Shown here one piece after another: positions 1-8,382 of a stretch of 23,147 nucleotides of DNA. How positions within the stretch are numbered: position 1 is the stretch's first letter; every line of letters begins with the position of its first letter. The notes under the pieces were generated by a model that saw only the letters and a program-made list of their open reading frames with translations, made no database searches and was not told the origin of the DNA. Both the position numbers and the translations under genes were made by a program. The stretch is from an uncultured Alphaproteobacteria bacterium (lineage in GTDB: Bacteria > Pseudomonadota > Alphaproteobacteria > Caulobacterales > Hyphomonadaceae). Where the stretch lies: NCBI GenBank assembly GCA_903831485.1, contig CAIKXW010000123.1, forward strand, positions 1 through 23,147, read 5' to 3'.

Positions 1-466
1 CCGCCGGGTCGGGGCGCTTGAATTCCTTCCAGCCGCCGCGTTCCTGCTGGAAATAGCGGGCCGGAGCCCCCGCATCGAGCGCGGTCTTGTATTGCTGTCG
101 CGCCTTGGCGCGAGCGCTCTCATCTCCGCCGTCGAAGACGACCATCACGCGCTCGAACAGCGTGGCGTCCGCCTCCGAGCCGTCGAGCAGGACGGCGACC
201 TTTGCGCCATTGGCGGGCGTTGCCTCGGTGGAGAGCAGCACGGGCTGGTTGGCGGCGTCGGTGCGGGCGCGGCCATGGGGGACGAAGCTTTCGTCCTTCC
301 ACGTCCACAGCGCGCGGTTGAGGCGCTCGGCGGTTTCCTCGTGGCCGACGACGACGACGCGCCAGCGGCGCTCGAGGCATTTTTCGATCAGCGGTGCGAT
401 GGCGGCGTCAACCGAGCCTTGCTCGATGTGGTAGAACCACCACTCGGCTGTCCCGGCGCCGGGCAT
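1..466 (-). CDS. holC: DNA polymerase III subunit chi (HolC), 3' end cut by window edge
   Basis: Chi is a clamp-loader accessory subunit that links the polymerase III holoenzyme to single-strand-binding protein. Reading the minus strand from the ATG at 466 gives an open frame to base 1 (155 codons) beginning MPGAGTAEWWFYHIEQ. Family hallmarks seen are the N-terminal FYHIE strand, a Rossmann-like segment ending in RWRVVVVGHEE, the motif W-x-W-K-D-E-S-F-V-P-H-G near residue 55-65, and a C-terminal YKTALDAGAPARYFQQ followed by a GGWKEF stretch. The family is usually about 145-155 residues, so only the last residues and the stop are missing. The start lies 3 bases after the pepA stop, so the two are almost certainly co-transcribed, the same pepA-holC arrangement as in E. 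coli. Confidence 0.88.
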   Translation of the reverse strand, partial: MPGAGTAEWWFYHIEQGSVDAAIAPLIEKCLERRWRVVVVGHEETAERLNRALWTWKDESFVPHGRARTDAANQPVLLSTEATPANGAKVAVLLDGSEADATLFERVMVVFDGGDESARAKARQQYKTALDAGAPARYFQQERGGWKEFKRPDPA

Positions 467-469
467 TCG

Positions 470-1945
470 CTAGTCCTCGTAGTTGTCGGCGATCAGCCGG
501 TCGAGGATGCGCACGCCCCAGCCTGTCGCCCAGGTCGGCTCCAGCGGATTGTCGTTGCCGGGCTTCCAGGCAGTGCCCGCGATGTCGATGTGCGCCCAGG
601 CGCGGCCTTCATCGACGAAGCGCTGCAGGAACTGCGCGGCCGTGATCGAGCCGGCATTGCCCGCATTGCCGATGTTGCGCATGTCGGCAACGTCGCTGTC
701 GATCTGCCTGTCGTAGCCGGCGCCGAGCGGCAGTCGCCAGACGGGCTCGCCCTCGACCTTGCCTGCGGCGGTGAGCTTCGCGGCCAGATCGTCATTGTTG
801 GAGAACAACCCGGCATGCTCGTTGCCAAGCGAGATGATGATCGCCCCTGTCAGCGTCGCGAGGTCGATCATCGCCTTGGGATGGAACTTCTTCTGGGCGT
901 ACCAGAGCACGTCGCAAAGGACGAGGCGGCCCTCGGCGTCAGTGTTCTGGATCTCGATCGTCTTGCCGGCGGCGGCGCGCACGATGTCGCCGGGGCGCTG
1001 GGCGTTGCCATCTGGCATGTTCTCGACGAGGCCGACGATGCCGACGACGTTGGCCTTCGCCTTGCGCTTGGCGATGGAGATCATCGCGCCCACGACTGCG
1101 GCCGAGCCGCCCATGTCGCCCTTCATGTCCTGCATGCCGGGGCCGGGCTTCAGCGAGATGCCGCCCGTGTCGAATGTCACGCCTTTGCCGATGAAGGCGA
1201 CAGGGGCGGACTTCTTGTCCTTCGCGCCCATCCACTTCATCACGACGATGCGCGAGCCGCGCACCGAGCCCTGCCCCACGCCAAGCAGCGAGCCCATGCC
1301 AAGCTTGGTCATCGCCGCGACGTCCAGCACTTCGATCTCGAGACCCAGCTCCGACAGCTCCTGGAGCCGGTCGGCATAGCTTTCGGGATGCAGCACGTTC
1401 GGCGGCTCGCTGACGAGATCTCGCGCAAACTCGACGCCTTCCGCCTTCGCCGCAAGCGGCGCGTAGTCGGCGCGGGCGCCGGCAGCGCTCTCGGTGACAA
1501 TCGAGACGGTCGTCAGCGTCGGCTTCTTCTCGGCCTTCAGGTTCAGGCGGTACTGGTCGAAGCGGTATCCGGCGAGGCGGGCGCCCAGCGCGAGCTGCGC
1601 CGCCACGCTGCGGTCCGGCGCGCCGACGATGGCCAGCGACTTGGCGCCGCCCAGCAGGACGCGCTTCACAAGTGCAGCTGCGGCCTTCTGCCACCCGAGA
1701 TCGGAGGCCGCCGATTTCTTGCCGACGCCAAGCGCGAGAACCCGTGAAGCATCGCTCCATTCAGGGGCCAGGATTTCAACGACCTGGCCTGATCCGCCCT
1801 TGAACGATCCGGCTGCGATGGCCCGGCGAATGGCCGATTCCGCGGGCTTATCGAGATCGGCTGCGAACTCGACGCCCTTGTCGCCCTCATAGCACAAATA
1901 GGCGATGGCATCCCCGATGGGTTCTGCGGAAAACTTGATCTGCAT
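470..1945 (-). CDS. pepA: Leucyl aminopeptidase (M17 family, PepA)
   Basis: Cytosolic di-zinc/manganese exopeptidase releasing N-terminal residues from peptides; in E. coli it also acts as a DNA-binding architectural protein. The product is 491 residues, close to the usual 480-505. The N-terminal macro-like domain (about 1-160) precedes the catalytic domain. The M17 signature NTDAEGRL is at 334-341. All metal ligands are present at K254, D259, D277, D336 and E338, with catalytic R340; each is offset by a constant 16 residues from the E. coli numbering, so there are no indels in the active site. The start ATG at 1945 gives the expected N-terminus. It is divergent from lptF across 138 bases and is followed by holC, a neighbourhood conserved from E. 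coli. Confidence 0.96.
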   Translation of the reverse strand: MQIKFSAEPIGDAIAYLCYEGDKGVEFAADLDKPAESAIRRAIAAGSFKGGSGQVVEILAPEWSDASRVLALGVGKKSAASDLGWQKAAAALVKRVLLGGAKSLAIVGAPDRSVAAQLALGARLAGYRFDQYRLNLKAEKKPTLTTVSIVTESAAGARADYAPLAAKAEGVEFARDLVSEPPNVLHPESYADRLQELSELGLEIEVLDVAAMTKLGMGSLLGVGQGSVRGSRIVVMKWMGAKDKKSAPVAFIGKGVTFDTGGISLKPGPGMQDMKGDMGGSAAVVGAMISIAKRKAKANVVGIVGLVENMPDGNAQRPGDIVRAAAGKTIEIQNTDAEGRLVLCDVLWYAQKKFHPKAMIDLATLTGAIIISLGNEHAGLFSNNDDLAAKLTAAGKVEGEPVWRLPLGAGYDRQIDSDVADMRNIGNAGNAGSITAAQFLQRFVDEGRAWAHIDIAGTAWKPGNDNPLEPTWATGWGVRILDRLIADNYED

Positions 1946-2083
1946 GGGGAAAATCGGTCCTGCCTATTGCCTACACATGGTCATCGACGAACGCCCCGGA
2001 CGCGGTTAGCACTGAACCGTTCCGCCGTGGCCCTTCCACCGAAAGATTGGCTCCGACGGGAAGCGCCGGCCCCGGGTTTTCGA

Positions 2084-3223
2084 ATGTACGGTTTTCAACG
2101 CTATCTTTTTCGCAACGTGTTGAGAACCCTCATCGCGATCGTCGGCGGTCTTGCGCTGATCGCCATTCTTACGCAAGGGCTCAGCCAGATTCAGGATACG
2201 ATCGTCCAGAATCGGTCCTCGATGCTGACCTTCCTTTGGGCCAGCCTGCTGGCGACGCCCCAGATCATCTCCCTGCTCATGCCAATCGCCCTCTTCATCG
2301 CTACGGCGGCGGCGCTGAACGTGGCGCACCGGGAGAATGAAGTTGTCGTTGCGCAAGCCTCCGGCATGTCGAACTGGCAGGTTGCCTCGCCCGTGCTGCG
2401 GCTGGCGGTGCTGGCGGCGATCCTGCACCTTGGCCTGAACCTGTGGGTCCAGCCTTCCGCCTCGCGCGAGCTGCGGACGACACTCACCGCCGCCTCGACC
2501 GACCTCGCCTCCTCGCTGGTGCGCGAGGGTACGTTCATGACCCACAATGACGGCCTCACTACGTTCGCGGGAAACATGGAGGGGTCGGAGATCACCTTCC
2601 TCGTGGCGAACGACAGCCGCAACCCGAACAACGAAGTCACCTACATCGCGAAGTCCGCCTTCCTGTCCGAGCTGGAAGGCAAGCCGGCGCTGATCCTGCG
2701 CGACGGCATCCGGCAATCGGTGCGGGCCAACGGGGCGACGGAATCGCTGACGTTCCAGCAATCGCCGCTGGAACTCGGCGCTTTCGTCAACGACCAGAAG
2801 GCGGTGATCCTCGAGGAGTCGGATCGCTACCTGCCCGAACTCTTCTATCCGGATATGACCAACCATTACGACAACGCCAATGTCGACATGCTCGCGGCCG
2901 AGGGCCATGCGCGCCTTGCAACGCCGCTGCTGAACATCGCGATGGCCATGCTCGCGATTCTCGCCGTCCTGGGCGGAGACTTCAGCCGCCGGGGCTATGC
3001 CCAGCGCATTGCGATTGCATCTGGCGTGGCTTTGCTGGTGCGGCTCGCCGCGTTTGGCGCGACGTCTTCGGCGGCCAAGGATCCTGAGCTCAACATCGTC
3101 CAGTACCTGCTCCCGATCTTCGTGATCGCGGTGGTCTCGTTCTTCTATTTCATTCAGCCCATCCTGAAACGCCGGCGCGTCAGTGCGCGCGTGACCCGGT
3201 CGCCGCTGATGGGGCCCGCCTAG
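2084..3223 (+). CDS. lptF: LPS export ABC transporter permease LptF
   Basis: LptF and LptG form the inner-membrane permease of the LptB2FG transporter, which extracts lipopolysaccharide and passes it to LptC/LptA. From the ATG at 2084 the product is 379 residues, normal for the family. N-terminal helices (about 13-32 and 55-75) are followed by the coupling segment ENEVVVAQASGMS that contacts the LptB ATPase, a third helix, a periplasmic jelly-roll domain (about 130-270), and three C-terminal helices. The frame stays open upstream to a TTG at 1967, but those 39 residues are basic and proline-rich and unlike the family; MYGFQRYLFRN is the normal LptF N-terminus. No strong Shine-Dalgarno precedes either start. 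lptG follows after one base. Confidence 0.94.
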   Translation: MYGFQRYLFRNVLRTLIAIVGGLALIAILTQGLSQIQDTIVQNRSSMLTFLWASLLATPQIISLLMPIALFIATAAALNVAHRENEVVVAQASGMSNWQVASPVLRLAVLAAILHLGLNLWVQPSASRELRTTLTAASTDLASSLVREGTFMTHNDGLTTFAGNMEGSEITFLVANDSRNPNNEVTYIAKSAFLSELEGKPALILRDGIRQSVRANGATESLTFQQSPLELGAFVNDQKAVILEESDRYLPELFYPDMTNHYDNANVDMLAAEGHARLATPLLNIAMAMLAILAVLGGDFSRRGYAQRIAIASGVALLVRLAAFGATSSAAKDPELNIVQYLLPIFVIAVVSFFYFIQPILKRRRVSARVTRSPLMGPA

Positions 3224-3224
3224 C

Positions 3225-4367
3225 ATGGTGATTGCCGGGCGGATCCAGCGTTACATCTTTCGCGAATGCGTCGCCTCGCTGGCGCTGACGCTGTCGATCA
3301 TCCTGCTCGCGATCATCCTGGTCGACGTGGTCGAGCAGATGCGCACCATCGGTGATCGCACGCAGATCGGCGTCGATGTCGCCTTCACCCTCACCATGAT
3401 GAAGACGCCAGGGCTGATCCTCGAGACGCTGCCGTTTGCGATGCTCGTCGGCTCGATCCTGACCTATTCGCAGCTTGGCCGCCGCAGCGAGATTCCCGCC
3501 ATTCGCGCCGCCGGCGTGTCAGCGTGGCGCTTCCTCGGTCCGGTCATGGTGCTCGCCTTGCTGCTCGGCGTACTGATGGTCACGGTGCTCGATCCGCTAG
3601 CGACCAAGCTCAACCAGGATTTCGAGACTGCGCGGGCACGACTGCTCGGCGGCGGCGCGCCCGTGGCCGACGGCGTGTGGCTGAGCCAGGGCGACCTAGA
3701 AGCAGGCGCCACCGAAGCGGCCGCGGAGCTGCCGGGCTCCAATCAGCAGGCGATCATCCACGGCCGCCGCGTCGTCGGCCGGGGTCAGGCGCTGGAGAAC
3801 GTCACCTTCTGGTACTTCCGGCCGGGCCCCGGCGGGCCTGCCGACCGGGAGTTCACGCATCGGATCGACGCCAAGAAGGCGCAGCTCACGCCCGGCTTCT
3901 GGCAGCTGACAGACGTGATCGAGAATCGCGTGGCGGGGGAAATCCAGCGCAGCGCGACACTGGCCCTGCCGACCAACCTGGACAGCGATACGCTGCTGTC
4001 GCGCTTCGCGTCGTCCAAGACGATTCCGTTCTGGGACCTGCCGGGCTTCATCCAGGACGGACGCGCAGCAGGTATGGAGATCGGCGACTATGTCCTGAAG
4101 TACAACACGCTGCTGGCCATGCCTGTCTTCATGCTGGCCATGTCGCTGATCGGCGCGGTGGTGTGCCTGAGGCTAGCCCGGTCTGGCGGACTGTCGCGAC
4201 TCATCGGGGCAGGCGCGCTTGCAGGCTTCGTGCTTTATTTCGCCACGCGGCTCGCGTCTGGAATGGCCGCATCAGGGGCGACCTCGCCCGAAGCTGCGGC
4301 CTGGTGCCCGCCCCTGTTCGCTCTTTTTGCGGTGCTAACCTTTCTCGCTCACGCCGAAGACGGCTGA
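3225..4367 (+). CDS. lptG: LPS export ABC transporter permease LptG
   Basis: Second permease half of LptB2FG. The product is 380 residues. It begins with the basic amphipathic segment IQRYIFRECVASLALT, then two membrane helices, then the LptB-coupling motif RRSEIPAIRAAGVSAWRF, a third helix, a periplasmic domain (about 125-270) and three C-terminal helices ending in LFAVLTFLAHAEDG. The ATG lies one base after the lptF stop, so expression is coupled. The next gene on the strand, lptD, is the outer-membrane end of the same LPS export machine, though a 159-base gap and a GC hairpin separate it and it probably has its own promoter. Confidence 0.93.
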   Translation: MVIAGRIQRYIFRECVASLALTLSIILLAIILVDVVEQMRTIGDRTQIGVDVAFTLTMMKTPGLILETLPFAMLVGSILTYSQLGRRSEIPAIRAAGVSAWRFLGPVMVLALLLGVLMVTVLDPLATKLNQDFETARARLLGGGAPVADGVWLSQGDLEAGATEAAAELPGSNQQAIIHGRRVVGRGQALENVTFWYFRPGPGGPADREFTHRIDAKKAQLTPGFWQLTDVIENRVAGEIQRSATLALPTNLDSDTLLSRFASSKTIPFWDLPGFIQDGRAAGMEIGDYVLKYNTLLAMPVFMLAMSLIGAVVCLRLARSGGLSRLIGAGALAGFVLYFATRLASGMAASGATSPEAAAWCPPLFALFAVLTFLAHAEDG

Positions 4368-4369
4368 TC

Positions 4370-4390
4370 GGCCGGGTTCCAGGCCCGGCC
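4370..4390 (+). terminator. GC-rich hairpin after lptG, possible weak terminator
   Basis: A perfect 7-bp stem, GGCCGGG (4370-4376) with CCCGGCC (4384-4390) and a 7-base loop, starts 3 bases after the lptG stop. No U-run follows, so it is not a canonical intrinsic terminator. It could protect the lptFG mRNA end, pause polymerase or be part of a Rho-dependent end. Confidence 0.3.
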
Positions 4391-4514
4391 CAGACGCTAT
4401 GTGGCTTCCGGGCCGCGCTGCGTTTCGGAATGTTTCAAGGCGGTCAGCCGCCTTTACGCCTCAAAGGCCATTGCGTATCGGTCTAAGGCTGGGAGTCGCT
4501 CGCAACCGTTGCGC

Positions 4515-4524
4515 GAGGGGAGAG
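4515..4524 (+). promoter_or_regulatory. Shine-Dalgarno deciding the lptD start
   Basis: A purine-rich GAGGGGAGAG run ends just before the ATG at 4527. It sits in front of the one start that gives a clean signal peptide, and so rejects the in-frame GTG at 4401 that would add 42 unrelated residues. Confidence 0.7.
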
Positions 4525-4526
4525 TA

Positions 4527-6836
4527 ATGGTTTTGCGGCTAAGCGCCCTCGCATCCGTGGCCATTGCAGCTCTTGCTGCTGGCGGCACGGCATTCGCCCA
4601 GACGCCACCTACCGTCCCAACACCCACCCCATCTGCGCCTGCCGAAGATGACGACGAAGTCATACTGAAGGCGAATCAATTCGAGGAAGACCGGGACACG
4701 AGCGTCGTCACGGCCTCTGGCAATGTCGAGGTCCGCATCGGCCAGCGAACGCTTCGCGCCGACCGCGTGATTTACGACCGCATGACGGAAACGCTCCGCG
4801 CGCAGGGCAATGTCCAGATCACCGACGGCGCCGGACAGGTGCAGTTCGCAGACGAGATCGAGGCCGACGAGGATTTCACCAACGGTTTCGCCACGCGATT
4901 TTCAGCGCGCCTGGGAGAAACCGGACTTGTGACGGCCTCCTCCGCCGTTCGCACCGATGGCGTGCGCAACTCGGTTGAGCAGGTTGTCTTCACAAACTGC
5001 CCCGTGTGCGAGGAGAAGGGCGCCGATCCGACCTGGGCGCTGCGTGCGCGCCGCGCGACGCTGGACCAGGAAGATCAGATGATCTCCTACCAGGACGCGG
5101 TGCTCGAACTGGGCGGCTTGCCTGTGCTGTATGTTCCGTGGTTCGCCCATCCCGACCCCAATTCGGAACGGCGCTCGGGCCTGCTGACGCCTGACCTCGG
5201 CCTGTCATCGAAGCTCGGCGCATACTACGAACAGCCCTACCTCTTCGTCATCTCGCCCTCGGAAGACCTCACTGTCGCGCCGATGATCTCGACGGGCGTG
5301 AACCCGCTCGTGAAGGTCGACTGGCGGCGGCGTTTCTTCTCCGGCTTCATCGACGCCGAGAGCAGCTTCACCTACGAGCAGGATTTCGATTCCGACGGCG
5401 AGAAGTTCGACGACAAGGAATGGCGCGGCCATCTCTATGCGGTCGGTCGTTTCGACATCAACCAGGACTGGCAATGGGGCTTCGGCATCGAGCGCCAGTC
5501 TGACGATCTCTACGACCAGCGTTATGACATCGACGGAGAGGACGACCTTCGCGGCCTGATCGCAAGCCAGCCGCGCCAGCTGCTCTCGCAACTGTACGCC
5601 ACGGGCCAGACGCCGGACTTCTATTTCGAAACGGGCGCCTTTGCCTTCCAGGGCCTGCGCGCCAACGATATCGAAACGCAGATCCCGGAAGTCCTGCCTT
5701 CGATCTACACGCAAAAAGTCTTCGACCTCGGCGCAGCCGGCCAGTTCTCAACCGATTTCAGCGCCATCGGCCTGTTCCGCGCGGACCAGCAGCGGCTTCC
5801 CAATGGCGATCCGGCGCTCGGCTTCGCCGGCGACCTTGCGCTCGACACCGCACGCGCCACGGCAGAGGCCGAGTGGGGCACGCAGCTCGTCTTCGGACCC
5901 GGCCTCGTCTTCGAGCCCTTCGCCTCGGGCCGGGGCGACGCTTACCACATCGACGATGGCGGAGTGGGCGGCGCGCGTGACGTGTCGCGTTTCCTCGGCG
6001 TTGCTGGCGCGACGATCAGCTATCCCTGGATCGCCCGCAGCCCGGGTATGGACATCATCATCGAGCCCATCGTGATGGCCGCCTATGGCACGCCCGACGC
6101 CAACGAGAAGCTCAACCCCAACGCGGTCCTTGGCGACCCGGACTTCGGTCTGAACCTCATCCCCAACGAGGACTCGCTGGTCTTCGAAGCGGACGAGAGC
6201 AACCTCTTCAAGCCTAGCGCCGTTTCCAATTACGATCTCTGGGAAGGCGGCGCCCGCGGCGCGGTTGGCGTCAACACGGTGGCCCGCATCGGCGCCGACA
6301 TCGAGCTGTCGGCGCTGGTCGGGCGCCGCTGGCGCGAGGACCCCGATCCAGCCTTCAACCAGCTAAGCAACCTGTCCGGCGAGGAATCCGACTACGTCGC
6401 CTCCGTCCGCGCGGACCTTGGCCGCCTCTTCGAAGTCGGCGCCCGTTTTCGCGCAAACGACGAACTGGAGGTCGCCCGGGTAGACGTGGACGCATCGGTG
6501 GACTTCTGGCGCATCCGGGGCGATGCGCGCTACTTCAGGGTCGAAGATTCGAACACGACCCCCGGCATCTCCTCGGCGGAAGAGGGGCTGGTCTGGAACG
6601 GCTCGTTCAAGATCGATGACAATTGGGCCGCTGTCGTCCAGCAGTCCCGCAACATCACGCTGCGCCAGGACATTCAAGCTTCTCTGGGCATCCGCTACCA
6701 GGACGACTGCTCCTATTTCATGATCGCTTACGAGCGTTCCGGAGCGCGCGACCGGACCCTGGGGCCGTCGGAGTCGATTCGCTTCACCTTCGCCCTGACC
6801 GGGCTGGGCGGCGTGACACCCAACGATTTCGATTAA
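4527..6836 (+). CDS. lptD: LPS-assembly protein LptD (outer-membrane LPS translocon)
   Basis: LptD is the 26-strand outer-membrane barrel that, plugged by LptE, inserts LPS into the outer leaflet. The chosen ATG gives 769 residues, typical for the family. A signal peptide spans 1-24 with the cleavage motif A-F-A before Q25. A short Pro/Thr linker leads into an LptA-like jelly-roll domain (about 45-165: VTASGNVEVRIGQRTLRAD, then a second QGNVQI strand), followed by the LptD barrel domain to the C-terminus. There are only three cysteines, C158 and C161 in F-T-N-C-P-V-C and C728 in Q-D-D-C-S-Y, against four in E. coli. The pair near the jelly-roll/barrel junction and the penultimate-strand Cys would allow one inter-domain disulfide. 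surA, encoding its folding chaperone, is next. Confidence 0.95.
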   Translation: MVLRLSALASVAIAALAAGGTAFAQTPPTVPTPTPSAPAEDDDEVILKANQFEEDRDTSVVTASGNVEVRIGQRTLRADRVIYDRMTETLRAQGNVQITDGAGQVQFADEIEADEDFTNGFATRFSARLGETGLVTASSAVRTDGVRNSVEQVVFTNCPVCEEKGADPTWALRARRATLDQEDQMISYQDAVLELGGLPVLYVPWFAHPDPNSERRSGLLTPDLGLSSKLGAYYEQPYLFVISPSEDLTVAPMISTGVNPLVKVDWRRRFFSGFIDAESSFTYEQDFDSDGEKFDDKEWRGHLYAVGRFDINQDWQWGFGIERQSDDLYDQRYDIDGEDDLRGLIASQPRQLLSQLYATGQTPDFYFETGAFAFQGLRANDIETQIPEVLPSIYTQKVFDLGAAGQFSTDFSAIGLFRADQQRLPNGDPALGFAGDLALDTARATAEAEWGTQLVFGPGLVFEPFASGRGDAYHIDDGGVGGARDVSRFLGVAGATISYPWIARSPGMDIIIEPIVMAAYGTPDANEKLNPNAVLGDPDFGLNLIPNEDSLVFEADESNLFKPSAVSNYDLWEGGARGAVGVNTVARIGADIELSALVGRRWREDPDPAFNQLSNLSGEESDYVASVRADLGRLFEVGARFRANDELEVARVDVDASVDFWRIRGDARYFRVEDSNTTPGISSAEEGLVWNGSFKIDDNWAAVVQQSRNITLRQDIQASLGIRYQDDCSYFMIAYERSGARDRTLGPSESIRFTFALTGLGGVTPNDFD

Positions 6837-6970
6837 CCGCCGCGGTGCGGGCTGCATCCGCAGGCTCGCATTTGCCCGTTTCCGCAGGTATATGCGCTAA
6901 CGCCCGGCCTTGCCGGCGGCCATGTTTTTGCCTTCACCCTGTCTCAGGGTCGGGGCGGTAGGGTGACCTG

Positions 6971-8263
6971 ATGAAACGACTTCTCGTACTGGCGCTAGCA
7001 GCATCCGTGGCCACAACCAGCCTCGTAGCGATGGCCCAGCAAACCCCGCAACCGGGCGCCGCCGCCCAGCCGACCGCCAACCGCGGTCGTAAGGTCGATG
7101 GCGTGATGGCGACCGTCAACGATCAGGTCATCTCGCAATCGGACGTGCGCAACCGCATGCGCTGGATGCTGCTTCGCTTCGAACAGCCGCCAGAGGATGA
7201 GAAGATCCTGCTCGAACTCCAGGATCAGGCCCTTGAAAGCCTGATCGACGAGAGGGTGCAGCTCGGCGAATTCAGGAAGCTGGTGAAGGATCAGGACATT
7301 TCCGGCCCCGAGATCGACGAGAGCGTCGGCGACGTCGCCCGCCAGTACCGCATGACGCCGGAACAGTTTGGCCAGGCGCTGAGCCAGGCCGGCATCCCGA
7401 TGCAACACATCCGGGACATGGAGCAGGCCAAGATCGCCTGGACCGCCCTGATCCGCGGCCGCTACTTCAAGACCGTCCGCGTCTCCGAAGGCCGCATCGA
7501 CGAGATGCTGGATCGGATCAAGGCATCTCTCGACAAACCGCAATACCGGCTCGCGGAAATCTTCCTCTACGCGCCTGACCAGGCTTCGCGCGAACTCGCC
7601 AAGGCCCGCGCAGCAACCCTGATCGAGAACGTCAAGCAGGGCGCCGACTTCCAGGCCCTCGCGCAGCAATTCTCTGCGGCGCCTTCTGCTTCTGCGGGCG
7701 GCGACCTCAACTGGCTTTCGCCGGGCGACATGCGTCCGGAAGTCGCTGACGCCGTGCTGAAGGCGGGCGAGCCTCCACTGGTCCTGGCCCCGATCGAAAG
7801 CGACAGCGGCGTCTATGTGATCGCGCTGACCGGCAAGCGGGAGCCCAGCGACCTCTCGAAGCAGATCATCCTCGATATGGAGCAGCTGATCACGCGCGGC
7901 GAAGGCGCCGTCGCCAAGCTCGACGCCGTGAAGGCGAGCGCGAAATCGTGCGCTGACCTTTCGAAATCGCTGGAAGGCGTCGAAGGCGTCACCCGGACGC
8001 CGATGAAGGACGTCGGCCTGATGCAGGTCGCCCCGCAATTCCGCACGCCGCTGGAAGGTCTCGGCGCCAATCAGGCGTCCCAGATCATCGATCTGACGGA
8101 TGGCGGCAAGATGGTCTTCTTCGTCTGCAGCACGCGCTCGGGCGATGCCGACCTGCCCGACCGTGCAGAGATCAAGGACCGCCTGTTCAACCAGGAACTC
8201 GCCCTCGTGGCCGAACGCTACCTCCGCGACCTCAAGCGCGAGTCGACTGTCGTCCGGCGGTAG
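6971..8263 (+). CDS. surA: Periplasmic chaperone/peptidyl-prolyl isomerase SurA
   Basis: SurA escorts unfolded outer-membrane proteins, LptD among them, across the periplasm. The product is 430 residues with a signal peptide 1-22 (L-V-A-M-A before QQ). A SurA N-terminal chaperone domain covers about 40-175 (VNDQVISQSDVRNRMRWML is its characteristic start). One parvulin domain covers about 190-290 (RLAEIFL, then FSAAPSASAGGDLNWL, then GVYVIALTGKR), and a C-terminal helical segment completes the chaperone core. E. coli SurA has two parvulin domains; a single one is common in alphaproteobacteria. The lptD-surA-pdxA-rsmA order matches E. coli. The gap to lptD is 134 bases, so surA may have its own promoter, but I see no convincing one. 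Confidence 0.9.
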   Translation: MKRLLVLALAASVATTSLVAMAQQTPQPGAAAQPTANRGRKVDGVMATVNDQVISQSDVRNRMRWMLLRFEQPPEDEKILLELQDQALESLIDERVQLGEFRKLVKDQDISGPEIDESVGDVARQYRMTPEQFGQALSQAGIPMQHIRDMEQAKIAWTALIRGRYFKTVRVSEGRIDEMLDRIKASLDKPQYRLAEIFLYAPDQASRELAKARAATLIENVKQGADFQALAQQFSAAPSASAGGDLNWLSPGDMRPEVADAVLKAGEPPLVLAPIESDSGVYVIALTGKREPSDLSKQIILDMEQLITRGEGAVAKLDAVKASAKSCADLSKSLEGVEGVTRTPMKDVGLMQVAPQFRTPLEGLGANQASQIIDLTDGGKMVFFVCSTRSGDADLPDRAEIKDRLFNQELALVAERYLRDLKRESTVVRR

Positions 8264-8290
8264 GCCAGCGACCTCCGAGTTACGAGCAGG

Positions 8291-8330
8291 TTGTCATTCT
8301 GGAAGCGCAGAGCGCTATCCGGGATGACAA
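8291..8330. repeat. REP-like 40-base imperfect palindrome between surA and pdxA
   Basis: The element opens with TTGTCATTCTGGA and closes with ATCCGGGATGACAA. These outer arms pair over 13 bases, with two T:G wobbles and one bulged A (8317). The inner stem is AGCGC (8304-8308) with GCGCT (8312-8316) around a 3-base loop AGA. The sum is a nearly continuous 18-bp hairpin. The form (GTCAT-CCGG arms around a GCGC core) resembles short palindromic intergenic repeats of many alphaproteobacterial genomes. I find no second copy in this window, so its repeat status is inference. It has no U-run, which argues against a simple terminator. Confidence 0.6.
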
Positions 8331-8382
8331 ATCGTGGTATCTGGCGGCCACAAACTGAACCTGACACACGCTCGCGTATCCC

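Noticed and set aside
92..1747. Open frame of 551 codons on the plus strand across pepA and holC
   Set aside because: It is antisense to genes with intact catalytic motifs, its translation is low in hydrophobic order and rich in His, Arg, Ala and Asp, and it matches no family. High-GC codon bias on the true strand creates such frames.
1946..2083. Search for promoters in the pepA/lptF divergent gap
   Set aside because: The gap must hold start sites for both directions, but I found no hexamer pair on either strand good enough to report.
2006..3226. Open frame of 406 codons on the minus strand across lptF
   Set aside because: Antisense shadow of a well-supported membrane protein gene; the translation is unnaturally Arg/His/Gln rich.
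6904..6916. Short hairpin CCGGC-CTT-GCCGG followed by TTTTT in the lptD-surA gap
   Set aside because: The stem is only 5 bp and the T-run starts 7 bases after it, so it is not a convincing terminator.
6995..8038. Open frame of 347 codons on the minus strand across surA
   Set aside because: Antisense shadow; no recognisable motif and no ribosome-binding site, while surA has a signal peptide and intact domains.
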